Position numbers and translations under genes: made by a program
Part shown: one piece after another, positions 1-6,921 of the stretch
How the letters are laid out: each line of letters opens with the position of its first letter
Position numbering within the stretch: the first letter of the stretch is position 1
Source: an uncultured Eubacterium sp.
Lineage (GTDB): Bacteria; Bacillota; Clostridia; Lachnospirales; CAG-274
Assembly (NCBI GenBank): GCA_900543365.1
Contig: UQRG01000065.1
Span: forward strand, 1 to 7,747
Length of the DNA: 7,747 nt
Direction: 5' to 3'
Notes under the pieces: generated by a model
The model's input: the letters and a program-made list of their open reading frames with translations, nothing else
What the model was told of the DNA's origin: nothing
Databases searched by the model: none

Positions 1-304
1 TACCAAATATCCATCTTTTTACACCATTGTCTTCACTACCTATCGTAAGAACTAATATCAGTAAAATTAGATTTAAAATATACAAAGGAATGTATAACTT
101 ACAAAGTTTTTTGTAATCAATAAAGGCAAATATTCCCATAAGGAATATGCCAGTTATAAGCCATAAAATCTGGTTTGAAAACTTTCCCTGTATACCATTG
201 ACATTTATTTTGGTTGCGCTTCCTATGGTAATAATACCAAATATAGATATTGCTAAAACGCAGAAAATAAGTAAAAAATCAAGATTATAAGCTCTTTTGT
301 TCAT
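1..304 (-). CDS. rodA: RodA/FtsW-family SEDS glycosyltransferase, N-terminal part (cut by window edge)
   Basis: Only the first 101 codons are inside the window; the gene continues past the left edge. SEDS proteins are polytopic membrane glycan polymerases that work with a class B PBP. The visible part has three likely membrane segments (about residues 9-30, 45-63 and 70-89), a GSA turn after the first, and a GVKRWIFG stretch at residues 94-101 that fits the conserved [GA]xKRWI motif of the RodA/FtsW/SpoVE family. The ATG directly follows the minE TAA with no gap, so translation is probably coupled; a weak AGGA lies inside the minE 3' end. Linkage to mreBCD and a PBP2 gene argues for RodA (elongation) over FtsW or SpoVE. 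The family call is firm, the subfamily call rests on context. Confidence 0.9.
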   Translation of the reverse strand, partial: MNKRAYNLDFLLIFCVLAISIFGIITIGSATKINVNGIQGKFSNQILWLITGIFLMGIFAFIDYKKLCKLYIPLYILNLILLILVLTIGSEDNGVKRWIFG

Positions 305-541
305 TTATTTCATCCTGTCTTTTATTAATGGTATTTTAATATTAACATAAGATACATCAGGCATCTGTTCTAATGTTAATTTCGTATTGTATTTATCTAT
401 ATCTATGTAATTTGATATAAGTTCTACAATATCTTGTTTTAACATATCAAGAGTTTCTTTAGTACAAGAAACTTTATCTTTTAATAAAATATATTTTAGT
501 CTGTCTTTAGCTATAGAACCGGAAGAATTATTATCGTACAT
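305..541 (-). CDS. minE: Cell division topological specificity factor MinE
   Basis: This 78-residue protein has the normal MinE length. MinE stimulates the MinD ATPase and restricts the Min inhibitor to the poles. The N-terminal part holds IAKDRLKYILL (residues 10-20), matching the IAKERL-type MinD-contact region. The middle has DIVELISNYIDID (about residues 37-49), matching the DILEVICKYVQID-type start of the topological-specificity domain, and the C-terminus has the VNIKIPL strand. An AAGGAG Shine-Dalgarno at 551-556 sits at the end of minD, nine bases before the ATG; the minD stop is only six bases away. The start is therefore well supported and coupling to minD likely. MinE is present although no minC is next to it. 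Confidence 0.93.
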   Translation of the reverse strand: MYDNNSSGSIAKDRLKYILLKDKVSCTKETLDMLKQDIVELISNYIDIDKYNTKLTLEQMPDVSYVNIKIPLIKDRMK

Positions 542-547
542 AATATA

Positions 548-1357
548 TCACTCCTTATCCTTGTGTAACCAACTAAATATTTTATCAAAAAGAGATGTTC
601 TTGTTGCAGGAATAAGCTCCATTAAAGGCACATCTTCGCCTAATATTCTCTTGACAATATTTTGATATGCCTTACCAGCTAATGAGTCTGTGTTTGTAAC
701 AGCCGGTTCACCTTTATTAGTTGATATAACAATACTTTCATCATCTGGAATAATACCTAAAGTTTCAATAGCTAAAATTTCTTCAACATCTTCAAGAGAC
801 ATCATTTCATTTCTAGCTACCATATCAACTCGTATTCTATTTAACACAAGTTTTGAGTTAATAAGACCGTTTGATTCGAGCATACCAATTATTCTGTCAG
901 CATCTCTTACTGCTGAAATTTCTGGAGTAGTTACAACAATTGCTTTATCAGCCCCGGCTATCGCGTTTTTAAATCCTTGTTCAATACCAGCAGGGCAGTC
1001 AATTATAATATAATCAAAGCCTTCTTCTAAAATATTTGCACACAATTTCTGCATTTGTTCTGGATTTACAGAACTTTTATCTCTTGCCTGTGCAGCAGGC
1101 AAGAGATAAAGTCCTTCGTATCTTTTATCACGAACTAGTGCTTGTTTAAGTCTGCAAGTACCTTCAATAACATTAACAAGGTCATAAATAACCCTATTTT
1201 CAAGTCCCATAATAACATCAAGATTTCTAAGTCCAATATCTGCGTCAAGCAATACAACCTTTTTGCCGGCTATAGCTAAACCTGTGCCAATATTAGCAGA
1301 AACTGTTGTTTTGCCAACGCCGCCTTTACCTGATGTTACAACAATTACTTCACTCAT
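548..1357 (-). CDS. minD: Septum site-determining ATPase MinD
   Basis: This 269-residue protein is a deviant-Walker-A ATPase of the ParA/MinD superfamily. It binds the membrane as an ATP dimer, recruits MinC where present, and is released by MinE. Residues 10-18 form GKGGVGKTT, with signature Lys11 and Lys16. Residues 38-47 (DADIGLRNLD) are the switch I region, and Asp120 in IIIDCPAGIE is the Walker B/switch II aspartate. The last 15 or so residues (SLFDKIFSWLHKDKE) form an amphipathic basic helix, the usual MinD membrane-targeting sequence, which separates MinD from soluble ParA relatives. A perfect AGGAGG at 1364-1369, six bases before the ATG, fixes the start. A short AT hairpin lies immediately upstream of this site. 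No minC lies between minD and the PBP gene. Confidence 0.96.
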   Translation of the reverse strand: MSEVIVVTSGKGGVGKTTVSANIGTGLAIAGKKVVLLDADIGLRNLDVIMGLENRVIYDLVNVIEGTCRLKQALVRDKRYEGLYLLPAAQARDKSSVNPEQMQKLCANILEEGFDYIIIDCPAGIEQGFKNAIAGADKAIVVTTPEISAVRDADRIIGMLESNGLINSKLVLNRIRVDMVARNEMMSLEDVEEILAIETLGIIPDDESIVISTNKGEPAVTNTDSLAGKAYQNIVKRILGEDVPLMELIPATRTSLFDKIFSWLHKDKE

Positions 1358-1467
1358 TATTATCCTCCTAAGTATATAGTTTTATATACTAATCATAACA
1401 CGATAAAAATAAATATGCTAAATTTTCAATCCAAAAATAATTGTAAAAGATTACATATTTCGCAAAG
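1358..1467 (-). other. PBP2-minD intergenic gap where minC would be expected
   Basis: This 110-bp gap is the longest inside the operon. In related clostridial operons minC usually sits here. The gap is far too short for minC (about 200 codons), and translating it by eye gives no MinC-like remnant; the longest open minus-strand stretch is about 25 codons of hydrophobic, AT-driven sequence. I found no good internal promoter: candidate -35/-10 pairs match only about 4 of 6 bases each. The gap holds the minD Shine-Dalgarno and a hairpin. Confidence 0.6.
1371..1390 (-). other. Perfect 8-bp hairpin just upstream of the minD ribosome binding site
   Basis: AGTATATA (1371-1378) and TATATACT (1383-1390) are exact reverse complements around a 4-base loop. 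The hairpin ends one base before the AGGAGG of minD. With six of eight pairs being A-T it is only moderately stable. It could affect mRNA stability or processing at the PBP2/minD junction. It lacks a T-tract, so it is not a convincing terminator. The structure is read directly; any function is inferred. Confidence 0.45.
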
Positions 1468-3963
1468 CTACTTAACTAATGTGTTGTAGCTTCTATTTTC
1501 AACAGTAGTGTTAAGCTGCATATATTCTGAAATAACAGCTTTAGCAACTGTTGGGGCAGGAGCTGTAGCACTGTTGTTACCATAAGGTATGAGAACAGAA
1601 ATTGAAATTTGAGGAGATTCATAGGGTGCAAATGCTACAAATATAGTATGTTCACTTCTTTTGCTAGATTCCTGAGCAGTACCTGATTTAGCAGCTACAT
1701 TAATTGGATAATCTGCAAATGAGTGTCTTAAAGTACCTTTTGAACCAGTTGTAACAAGGTACATACCTTTATATATAGCATCTAATGTTGATTTCTTCAA
1801 TTCAATTTTATTTTCAACAACTTCCTTATATTCTTCAATAGAATTGCCATTAGGGTCAGTTATTTTAGACATAAAATGATTTTTATATCTAGTACCACCG
1901 TTTGCTAATGTAGCAATGTATTTTGACAAAATAGAAGAAGTATAATTGTTGTATGACTGTCCTATAGCAGTTCTGATAGTGTCACCAGCTGTCCATTTTA
2001 AATCAGAAGATGAAGGATTATCATATCTTTGTTTAGTTACATACTCTTTATATTCTGGTGATGATATACGAGTAGGGTAGTCTGTCATTGAATTATACAA
2101 TTCATATATTTCTACGCCTGTAGGACTATCAAGTCCAAATGCTCTCATATAATTATTTAATTTAGTTATACTATCAGAACCCATTTTGTAGGCTAGAGTA
2201 TAAAAGAAATAATTACAGGAAACCTCAAGAGCGTGAGAAACATTAACAGAACCGTGAGAACCACTACCTGAACCTATCCAACATCTAGCATAAGGCTTTC
2301 CAGCGTCCTTAAATGTACCTTTGTCATAAATAGTAGTATTAGGAGAAATAGTGCCAGTTTCAAGACCTGCAACAGCAGTAATCATTTTAAATGTTGAACC
2401 TGGAGCTCTTGGCTCTTGATATGGTCTGTTAACCATAGGTGTAGTTGGGTCATTTTGTAATCTTAAATAATATTCATTGTTAAAGCTATTTACAAGCTCA
2501 TTATTATCATAAGATGGATAAGTTGCTGCTGCAAGAACTGCACCTGAATTAACATCGTTAACAACTACTGAACCAGTACAAGGGTCCATAGCTGTCATTT
2601 GGGGTGTTATTTCTTGAGAACGCATTTTAGTTAAAAGAGCAGTTGATGAACTTATAACACCAGCCTTTAATTTGGTAATAACCTTGTCATTATCTGTTAT
2701 AAGTTCTTGTTCATACATTGCAATAAGGAGCTGAGAAGCTGAAATTGCATTTTGTTCATAACCTTTTAAAAGTATCTTTCTAGCATTATCAAGGTTATCT
2801 CCAGCAGATTTATCTTGATTTAAAATATATTTTTTAATTTTACCTTGAGTAGTATCATCATCAGCATTAAGTATATTTTTAATTCTAATATTATCACTCT
2901 CAATCATTGATTTGAACACATCACTTATGCTATATCCATAATCACCGCCTGAAAGTCTGCTTAACTGAGCATCAGTTAAAGCATCTTCCAAAGCATCATA
3001 GGCAATTTGTTGAAGTTTGGCATCAACTGTAAGATAAACATTGTTACCAGGGGTAGGGTTCGTGCCTTCATTTTCTACAGTGGTTATTCGTCTACCAGAA
3101 CTATCAACTTCAATATATTGACTACCATTTGTACCTCTTAAGCTGTCTTCGTATGCTTTTTCAATACCATCTTTACCAATATTGTCGTTTAAAGAGTAGT
3201 CTTTATTAGAATTTTTATTTAATTCATCATCTGTTATTGTGCCAATATAACCTAAAATATGAGAAAAATACTTTCCATAAGGATATTCTCTATTACTTTG
3301 ATTGTCTATAAAAGCACAAGGAAATGATGAACCTTGTTCTCTTAATGTTGTTAATGTTTTTTCTGATATATTGTAAGCAACAGGAATAGGAATATATTTT
3401 GAATATCTTTTTTCATAAAGAGCACATCTTAATCCCATTATTTTACCTGCTGTTACATTATCAATTGAATTATCTATATCAAATCTTTCCTTGAGAGCAT
3501 CAAAGCATTGTTCTGCAGTGAAACTTTCTTCAAGATTCATATTCTCTTTCCATCTTTTTTCTTGACTTTCGCTTCCGTCAAACAAAAATTCGTGAGGAAG
3601 AGTAGAAGTAATAGGAAGTGATATTACTATCTTTTCGTTATTTTTTTCGAGTACATTTATTAAATCTAATAAAACAGTGTTAAGGTTATCAACACCGGTA
3701 CTTGGGTCAAGGCTAACAGCATAAGCAGTATTGTTTACAGCCAATGCTCTGCCAAACCTGTCATATATAGTACCCCTTGATGCTTCTACTTCTACTTCTC
3801 TCAATGCAGTGCCGTTTACTTCCTGACTAAAGTATTCACCTTTAGCTATTTGCAGTGAAAAAAGTTTAATAATAAGTATAAAAAACAGAAGGAGAATTAC
3901 ACCGTGCATAATGTATAATCGGTAGTTATCCAATTTTACAAAGTTGCGTAATAATTCTTTCAT
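1468..3963 (-). CDS. mrdA: Class B penicillin-binding protein, PBP2/MrdA type (elongation transpeptidase) with large internal insert
   Basis: This 831-residue DD-transpeptidase would cross-link peptidoglycan together with RodA during elongation. One membrane anchor (about residues 18-40) follows a short basic cytoplasmic tail. The PBP dimerisation domain begins near residue 57, with the typical ASRGTIYDRFGRALAVN. The catalytic domain has all three motifs: S523-T-F-K526 (in PGSTFK), S582-C-N584, and K759-S-G-T762. The protein is much longer than E. coli PBP2 (633 residues). A Lys/Asp/Asn-rich, mostly helical stretch of about 135 residues (about 328-463) sits between VDAKLQQIAYDAL and GSVVVNDVNSGAVLA, which are adjacent in shorter PBP2s. 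The start ATG has only a weak GGAA-type ribosome binding site 17 bp after mreD; the next in-frame ATG (codon 19) would cut into the anchor. The class is certain; the MrdA name rests on neighbours. Confidence 0.93.
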   Translation of the reverse strand: MKELLRNFVKLDNYRLYIMHGVILLLFFILIIKLFSLQIAKGEYFSQEVNGTALREVEVEASRGTIYDRFGRALAVNNTAYAVSLDPSTGVDNLNTVLLDLINVLEKNNEKIVISLPITSTLPHEFLFDGSESQEKRWKENMNLEESFTAEQCFDALKERFDIDNSIDNVTAGKIMGLRCALYEKRYSKYIPIPVAYNISEKTLTTLREQGSSFPCAFIDNQSNREYPYGKYFSHILGYIGTITDDELNKNSNKDYSLNDNIGKDGIEKAYEDSLRGTNGSQYIEVDSSGRRITTVENEGTNPTPGNNVYLTVDAKLQQIAYDALEDALTDAQLSRLSGGDYGYSISDVFKSMIESDNIRIKNILNADDDTTQGKIKKYILNQDKSAGDNLDNARKILLKGYEQNAISASQLLIAMYEQELITDNDKVITKLKAGVISSSTALLTKMRSQEITPQMTAMDPCTGSVVVNDVNSGAVLAAATYPSYDNNELVNSFNNEYYLRLQNDPTTPMVNRPYQEPRAPGSTFKMITAVAGLETGTISPNTTIYDKGTFKDAGKPYARCWIGSGSGSHGSVNVSHALEVSCNYFFYTLAYKMGSDSITKLNNYMRAFGLDSPTGVEIYELYNSMTDYPTRISSPEYKEYVTKQRYDNPSSSDLKWTAGDTIRTAIGQSYNNYTSSILSKYIATLANGGTRYKNHFMSKITDPNGNSIEEYKEVVENKIELKKSTLDAIYKGMYLVTTGSKGTLRHSFADYPINVAAKSGTAQESSKRSEHTIFVAFAPYESPQISISVLIPYGNNSATAPAPTVAKAVISEYMQLNTTVENRSYNTLVK

Positions 3964-3980
3964 ACATACATTCCATTCTA

Positions 3981-4490
3981 TTAAAATCTATGTTTTTGAC
4001 CTATTCTGCCAAAGGAACTATTATTCAATGAATAAACTAAATAATATACAATAAATGAGAATATTATATTATAAATAAGCTCAGGCAAAATATTCAAAAT
4101 GATATATGAATTAAGGTTAGTATATCCCTTTAAAACTATGTTAAGCATATAAAAGCCTAAATCGTATAAAAGTGTTGCAAGTAAAGTTAATAATACAGGA
4201 GCAACAATGTTATCCTTATTAAAATTATCAGCAAGACACCCAATAGAATAACCTAATATTGCATATAAAAACAGATTTACTCCAATAAATTGACTAAAAT
4301 AGCAATCTTGAAGAAGTCCCATAACTATACCTGTAATAAGCCCCTCAGATTCACCTTGCAAAAAAGCTATTGACACAACAAAAATAAGCATAAAATTCGG
4401 CTTTATGCCTGCAATAGCTATGTATTGACAGAGAGTAGACTGAAATATAAATATAATAGTAGAAATAATTAAATAACCAATATATCTCAT
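3981..4490 (-). CDS. mreD: Rod shape-determining membrane protein MreD
   Basis: This 169-residue hydrophobic protein has about five membrane segments, the normal size and layout for MreD. MreD bridges MreC and the RodA-PBP2 elongation machinery in the membrane. The sequence carries KPNFMLI after the first segment and the EGLITGIVMGLLQD stretch near residues 49-62, both typical of MreD. Its ATG shares one base with the mreC stop (TAATG), and a GAGG at 4498-4501, seven bases upstream inside mreC, supports the start and translational coupling. MreD is poorly conserved in sequence, so the call rests on hydrophobic layout plus position between mreC and the PBP2 gene. Confidence 0.93.
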   Translation of the reverse strand: MRYIGYLIISTIIFIFQSTLCQYIAIAGIKPNFMLIFVVSIAFLQGESEGLITGIVMGLLQDCYFSQFIGVNLFLYAILGYSIGCLADNFNKDNIVAPVLLTLLATLLYDLGFYMLNIVLKGYTNLNSYIILNILPELIYNIIFSFIVYYLVYSLNNSSFGRIGQKHRF

Positions 4491-5341
4491 TATTCTGCCT
4501 CACTCTCAGTTGTATTTTCAATAAGATTTTTTTCATATGAACCGTCAAGGACTAACACATATTTTAACTTAGAAAAATCAACAGAAGGCTCAATAATTGC
4601 ATATTGTATAGAAGTCTGTGAGTCAACGGTAAGTTTGCTGACATGACCTATACTTATACCTTCTGGAAATATTTCGCTTAAATGAGAAGTAACAATTTCA
4701 TCACCTACTAATATATCGGCATTTTTATCAGAATACTGCATTTTACATTTTGCTTCTCCTGAATAATCTGCAACAACATAGCCTATGTCATTAGTTCTCA
4801 GACTTTCTGCACTAACAGCATCTGAGTCATTAATTATAGAAACTACTTTAGAGTAGTTGTATCCACATTCACTTATTTTGCCAACAAGACCATTTTCGTT
4901 CATTACTACCATATTCTTTTTAAGACCATAATTTGTGCCTTTATTGATTATGAAAGTATCAAACCAGTTGCCAGGGTCTTTTGCAATAACCTTAGCACCA
5001 ACAGTAGAGTATTTGTCATATTCTTGTTGGAGATTAACAAGAGCTTCTAATTGAGTATTTTCGCTTTCTACTAGTTTGAGTCTGCTAACCTCAGCTCTAG
5101 CTTCAAGCAAATCTTCTTTAAGCTCTTTGTTTTCTGCATCTAAACTTTTGATGCCTTTAAAATATTTAGCAATTCCGCCAAACCAATCAAAAATACTTGA
5201 ATTAAAGGCTTGGACTGGCGTAATAATACTTCCGTATGAATTTTCAACGAAAGTAGGTGCTTTTCTGTTGTATGAAAAGCCGGCACAGCCTAAAGAGGCA
5301 ACTGCCAATGAAACTAAAACAATTTTAAATTTCTTCTTCAC
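4490..5341 (-). CDS. mreC: Rod shape-determining protein MreC
   Basis: This 283-residue protein has one N-terminal membrane anchor (about residues 5-23) after a basic KKKFK start, then a coiled coil of about residues 62-105 rich in Leu/Glu/Lys, and a C-terminal double beta-barrel domain. MreC scaffolds PBP2 and MreD outside the membrane. Family signatures include DPGNWFDTFIINKG (about 122-135), GLVGKI (151-156) and GDEIVTSHLSEIFPEGISIG (213-232). The start codon is GTG at 5341-5339; two nearby ATGs (5349 and 5346) are out of frame, and an in-frame TAG at 5374-5372 blocks any long extension. The gene follows mreB after 33 bp. Confidence 0.95.
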   Translation of the reverse strand: MKKKFKIVLVSLAVASLGCAGFSYNRKAPTFVENSYGSIITPVQAFNSSIFDWFGGIAKYFKGIKSLDAENKELKEDLLEARAEVSRLKLVESENTQLEALVNLQQEYDKYSTVGAKVIAKDPGNWFDTFIINKGTNYGLKKNMVVMNENGLVGKISECGYNYSKVVSIINDSDAVSAESLRTNDIGYVVADYSGEAKCKMQYSDKNADILVGDEIVTSHLSEIFPEGISIGHVSKLTVDSQTSIQYAIIEPSVDFSKLKYVLVLDGSYEKNLIENTTESEAE

Positions 5342-5350
5342 AACATCATA

Positions 5351-5354
5351 CCTT
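5351..5354 (-). promoter_or_regulatory. Weak ribosome binding site for the GTG start of mreC
   Basis: AAGG lies nine bases before the GTG at 5341. No better purine tract is present between the mreB stop and mreC, and the only nearby ATGs are in another frame. The site supports GTG initiation, which may lower MreC output relative to MreB; that effect is inferred. Confidence 0.5.
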
Positions 5355-5374
5355 TTCAGTATTTTATAAGCCTA

Positions 5375-6409
5375 TTAAGCTAATGTTTTTTTGTCGCTAG
5401 AAGTTAATTTGTTGACGATATCTACATCATCAATAATTTTTCCAGCACCGTTGACTACACATTCAAGTGGATTTTCAGCAATATGGACAGGCATACCCGT
5501 CTTTTTTGACACAAGTTTGTCAAGTCCAGAAAGTAAAGCACCACCACCAGTAAGATAAATACCGATTTCCATTATATCCGCAGCAAGCTCAGGCGGAGTA
5601 TCCTCAAGTGTTCTCTTAACGGCATCAATAATAATATCAACTGAATCAGCAATAGCACTTTGAACCTGACGGGAATTAATTGTCAACGGCTTAGGCAGAC
5701 CTGTAATTAAATCTCTGCCCTTAACAGTTATTTCCTTAATTTCTGTATTTATATCAATATAAGCACAGCCTACAGCCTTTTTAATTATTTCAGCTGTTAT
5801 TTCTCCAATATCAATTTTATATTCATTGCGAACATAGTTAATAATATTGCTGTCAAACTGGTCACCAGCTATTCTTACAGAGCGACAAGAAACAATGCCA
5901 CCAAGCGAAATAACTGCAACCTCGCTTGTACCACCACCAATATCAACAACCATATTACCTGCGGGTTCATCAATTTTGAGATTTGCACCAAGAGCAGCTG
6001 CCATAGGTTCTTCAATAATGTAAATATGTCGTTCCTTAGCACCTGCACCGGTTGCAGCCTCAATAACTGCACGCTTTTCAACAGGAGTAATACCAGATGG
6101 TACGCAAATAACTATTCTTGGTTTAGGAGAAAGTGGGTTTTTAGGATAAGCCTTGCCAATAAAGTATCTAAGCATAGCTTCAGTTACAGCATAATCTGCA
6201 ATAGCTCCATCTTTCATAGGTCTTATTGCTATGATATTGCCAGGAGTTCGGCCAATCATATCCTTAGCATCATTGCCAACAGCTAATACTTCTCTGGTAA
6301 TAGTATCAATTGCTACAACTGATGGTTCGTCTATAACAACACCCTTATTTCTAACATAAACAAGAGTGTTGGCTGTACCTAAATCTATACCAATGTCCTT
6401 ATTAAACAT
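5375..6409 (-). CDS. mreB: Rod shape-determining actin-like ATPase MreB
   Basis: This 344-residue protein has the standard MreB length. MreB polymerises on the inner membrane face and orients lateral wall synthesis. Actin-fold motifs are in order: phosphate-1 GIDLGTANTLV (residues 7-17), RPMKDGAIADY (63-73), EEPMAAALGA (133-142), phosphate-2 VVDIGGGTSEVAV (154-166), and adenosine-binding LTGGGALLSGLDKL (286-299). The N-terminal MFNKDIGIDLG is typical. A GGAGG at 6416-6420, six bases before the ATG, fixes the start. It is the first gene of the operon, with a candidate promoter just upstream. Low-GC Firmicutes often carry paralogs (mbl, mreBH); linkage to mreCD supports mreB here. Confidence 0.97.
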   Translation of the reverse strand: MFNKDIGIDLGTANTLVYVRNKGVVIDEPSVVAIDTITREVLAVGNDAKDMIGRTPGNIIAIRPMKDGAIADYAVTEAMLRYFIGKAYPKNPLSPKPRIVICVPSGITPVEKRAVIEAATGAGAKERHIYIIEEPMAAALGANLKIDEPAGNMVVDIGGGTSEVAVISLGGIVSCRSVRIAGDQFDSNIINYVRNEYKIDIGEITAEIIKKAVGCAYIDINTEIKEITVKGRDLITGLPKPLTINSRQVQSAIADSVDIIIDAVKRTLEDTPPELAADIMEIGIYLTGGGALLSGLDKLVSKKTGMPVHIAENPLECVVNGAGKIIDDVDIVNKLTSSDKKTLA

Positions 6410-6449
6410 ACTAAACCTCCAAAAAATTTACAAAAATAACCATAATATT

Positions 6450-6478
6450 ATAATACAATACTTTTGTTACATTTTCAA
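6450..6478 (-). promoter_or_regulatory. Candidate sigma-A promoter of the mreB operon
   Basis: On the minus strand, TTGAAA (6478-6473) is followed by 17 bp and TATTAT (6455-6450), which match 5/6 and 5/6 of the consensus boxes. A perfect TATAAT (6452-6447) overlaps the -10, but its 20-bp spacing is too long. Transcription would start near 6443 and give a leader of about 33 nt. The region is very AT-rich, so chance boxes are possible, but this is the best pair next to mreB. Confidence 0.5.
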
Positions 6479-6575
6479 TTACTTTTCTATTAAAATTTGA
6501 AATAATATCTTTTAAATATGTTACAATATTATTAAGGTTTGTAAAGATTACCCTATATTAAAATTATGTACCCTT

Positions 6576-6604
6576 TTGCAAAAATTATTTACAAATTTTA
6601 TAAT
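6576..6604 (+). promoter_or_regulatory. Near-consensus plus-strand sigma-A promoter with no ORF behind it
   Basis: TTGCAA (6576-6581), a 17-bp spacer, and a perfect TATAAT (6599-6604) give the best sigma-A-type promoter in the window. It points away from mreB. Transcription would start near 6611. No open reading frame follows: the first ATG (6615) meets a stop after one more codon. This suggests a small RNA or an orphaned promoter. Confidence 0.55.
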
Positions 6605-6714
6605 AAAGTAAAAATGCTCTAAATTCTAGCAAAATAGCCATTTTTTAAAGAAAATAATATTAAAAAAAGAATAGAAGAAGTGTAAATTTATCAGATTTTA
6701 TCATATTTTGATGT

Positions 6715-6738
6715 AAAATTGGTATTAAAATTGGTATC
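6715..6738. repeat. Two tandem 12-bp repeats
   Basis: AAAATTGGTATT (6715-6726) is followed at once by AAAATTGGTATC (6727-6738), differing only at the last base. The repeat lies inside the possible small RNA. It may be slippage in AT-rich DNA or a tandem binding site. Confidence 0.6.
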
Positions 6739-6787
6739 AAAAAATCAATTTGCACAAGGAAGTTGTTAATCACTACTTTAAATATAT

Positions 6788-6837
6788 CAATGAACAATCG
6801 GGGTTATATTTAGGCTCGAATTTTACATTGTTTTTTT
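6788..6837 (+). terminator. Terminator-like hairpin followed by T7
   Basis: CAATG (6788-6792) pairs with CATTG (6826-6830). An inner TCGGG/CTCGA stem (6798-6802 with 6815-6819, one G-T pair) caps it, and the middle has a few A-T pairs with mismatches. Seven Ts follow directly (6831-6837). The stem is imperfect, so efficiency is uncertain, but placement fits the end of a transcript from the promoter at 6576-6604. Confidence 0.35.
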
Positions 6838-6921
6838 GAGTTAATCGTAAAAAATAGGGCAATCTAAATAAATTAAGTTACCCTATATTATCAAACCTGA
6901 TTTTTAATTTAAATGATGTGC

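Larger units (their letters stand above)
6611..6837 (+). ncRNA. Possible small RNA of about 225 nt, unrecognised family
   Basis: The span from the predicted start of the plus-strand promoter to the T-tract after the hairpin at 6788-6830 could be an independent small transcript. Inside are a tandem 12-bp repeat (6715-6738) and no meaningful ORF. It does not resemble 6S RNA, tmRNA, SRP RNA or a riboswitch that I know. Support is only promoter plus terminator-like structure; this is inference. Confidence 0.25.
6546..6864. repeat. 319-bp segment bounded by imperfect 15-bp inverted repeats
   Basis: The left end (6546-6560, GATTACCCTATATTA) and the reverse complement of the right end (6864-6850, GATTGCCCTATTTTT) match at 12 of 15 positions. 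TAAA lies directly outside both ends (6542-6545 and 6865-6868), as a 4-bp target duplication would. The layout resembles a small non-autonomous insertion element, but AT-rich flanks make TAAA cheap, and a third related motif at 6878-6890 allows other readings, such as a local hairpin with the right arm. No transposase is visible. Confidence 0.25.

Noticed and set aside
690..1013. Plus-strand ORF of 107 codons
   Set aside because: It lies entirely antisense within minD, which has full family motifs and a strong ribosome binding site. It is a shadow frame.
1465..1493. Inverted repeat AAGCTAC/GTAGCTT at the PBP2 stop codon as a terminator
   Set aside because: The 7-bp stem has a 15-base loop and no T-tract follows on the minus strand, so transcription is likely to continue into minD.
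4351..4548. Minus-strand ORF of 65 codons across the mreC/mreD junction
   Set aside because: It overlaps two well-supported genes in another frame and is Tyr/Phe-rich as expected from AT-rich shadow sequence.
5076..5369. Plus-strand ORF of 97 codons
   Set aside because: It is antisense to the start of mreC and shows no recognisable domain or ribosome binding site.
6026..6286. Plus-strand ORF of 86 codons
   Set aside because: It is antisense to mreB; its Cys/Ser/Asn-rich composition is typical of a shadow frame.
6788..6813. Small plus-strand peptide starting ATG at 6790
   Set aside because: It stops after seven codons and has no ribosome binding site at a proper distance.
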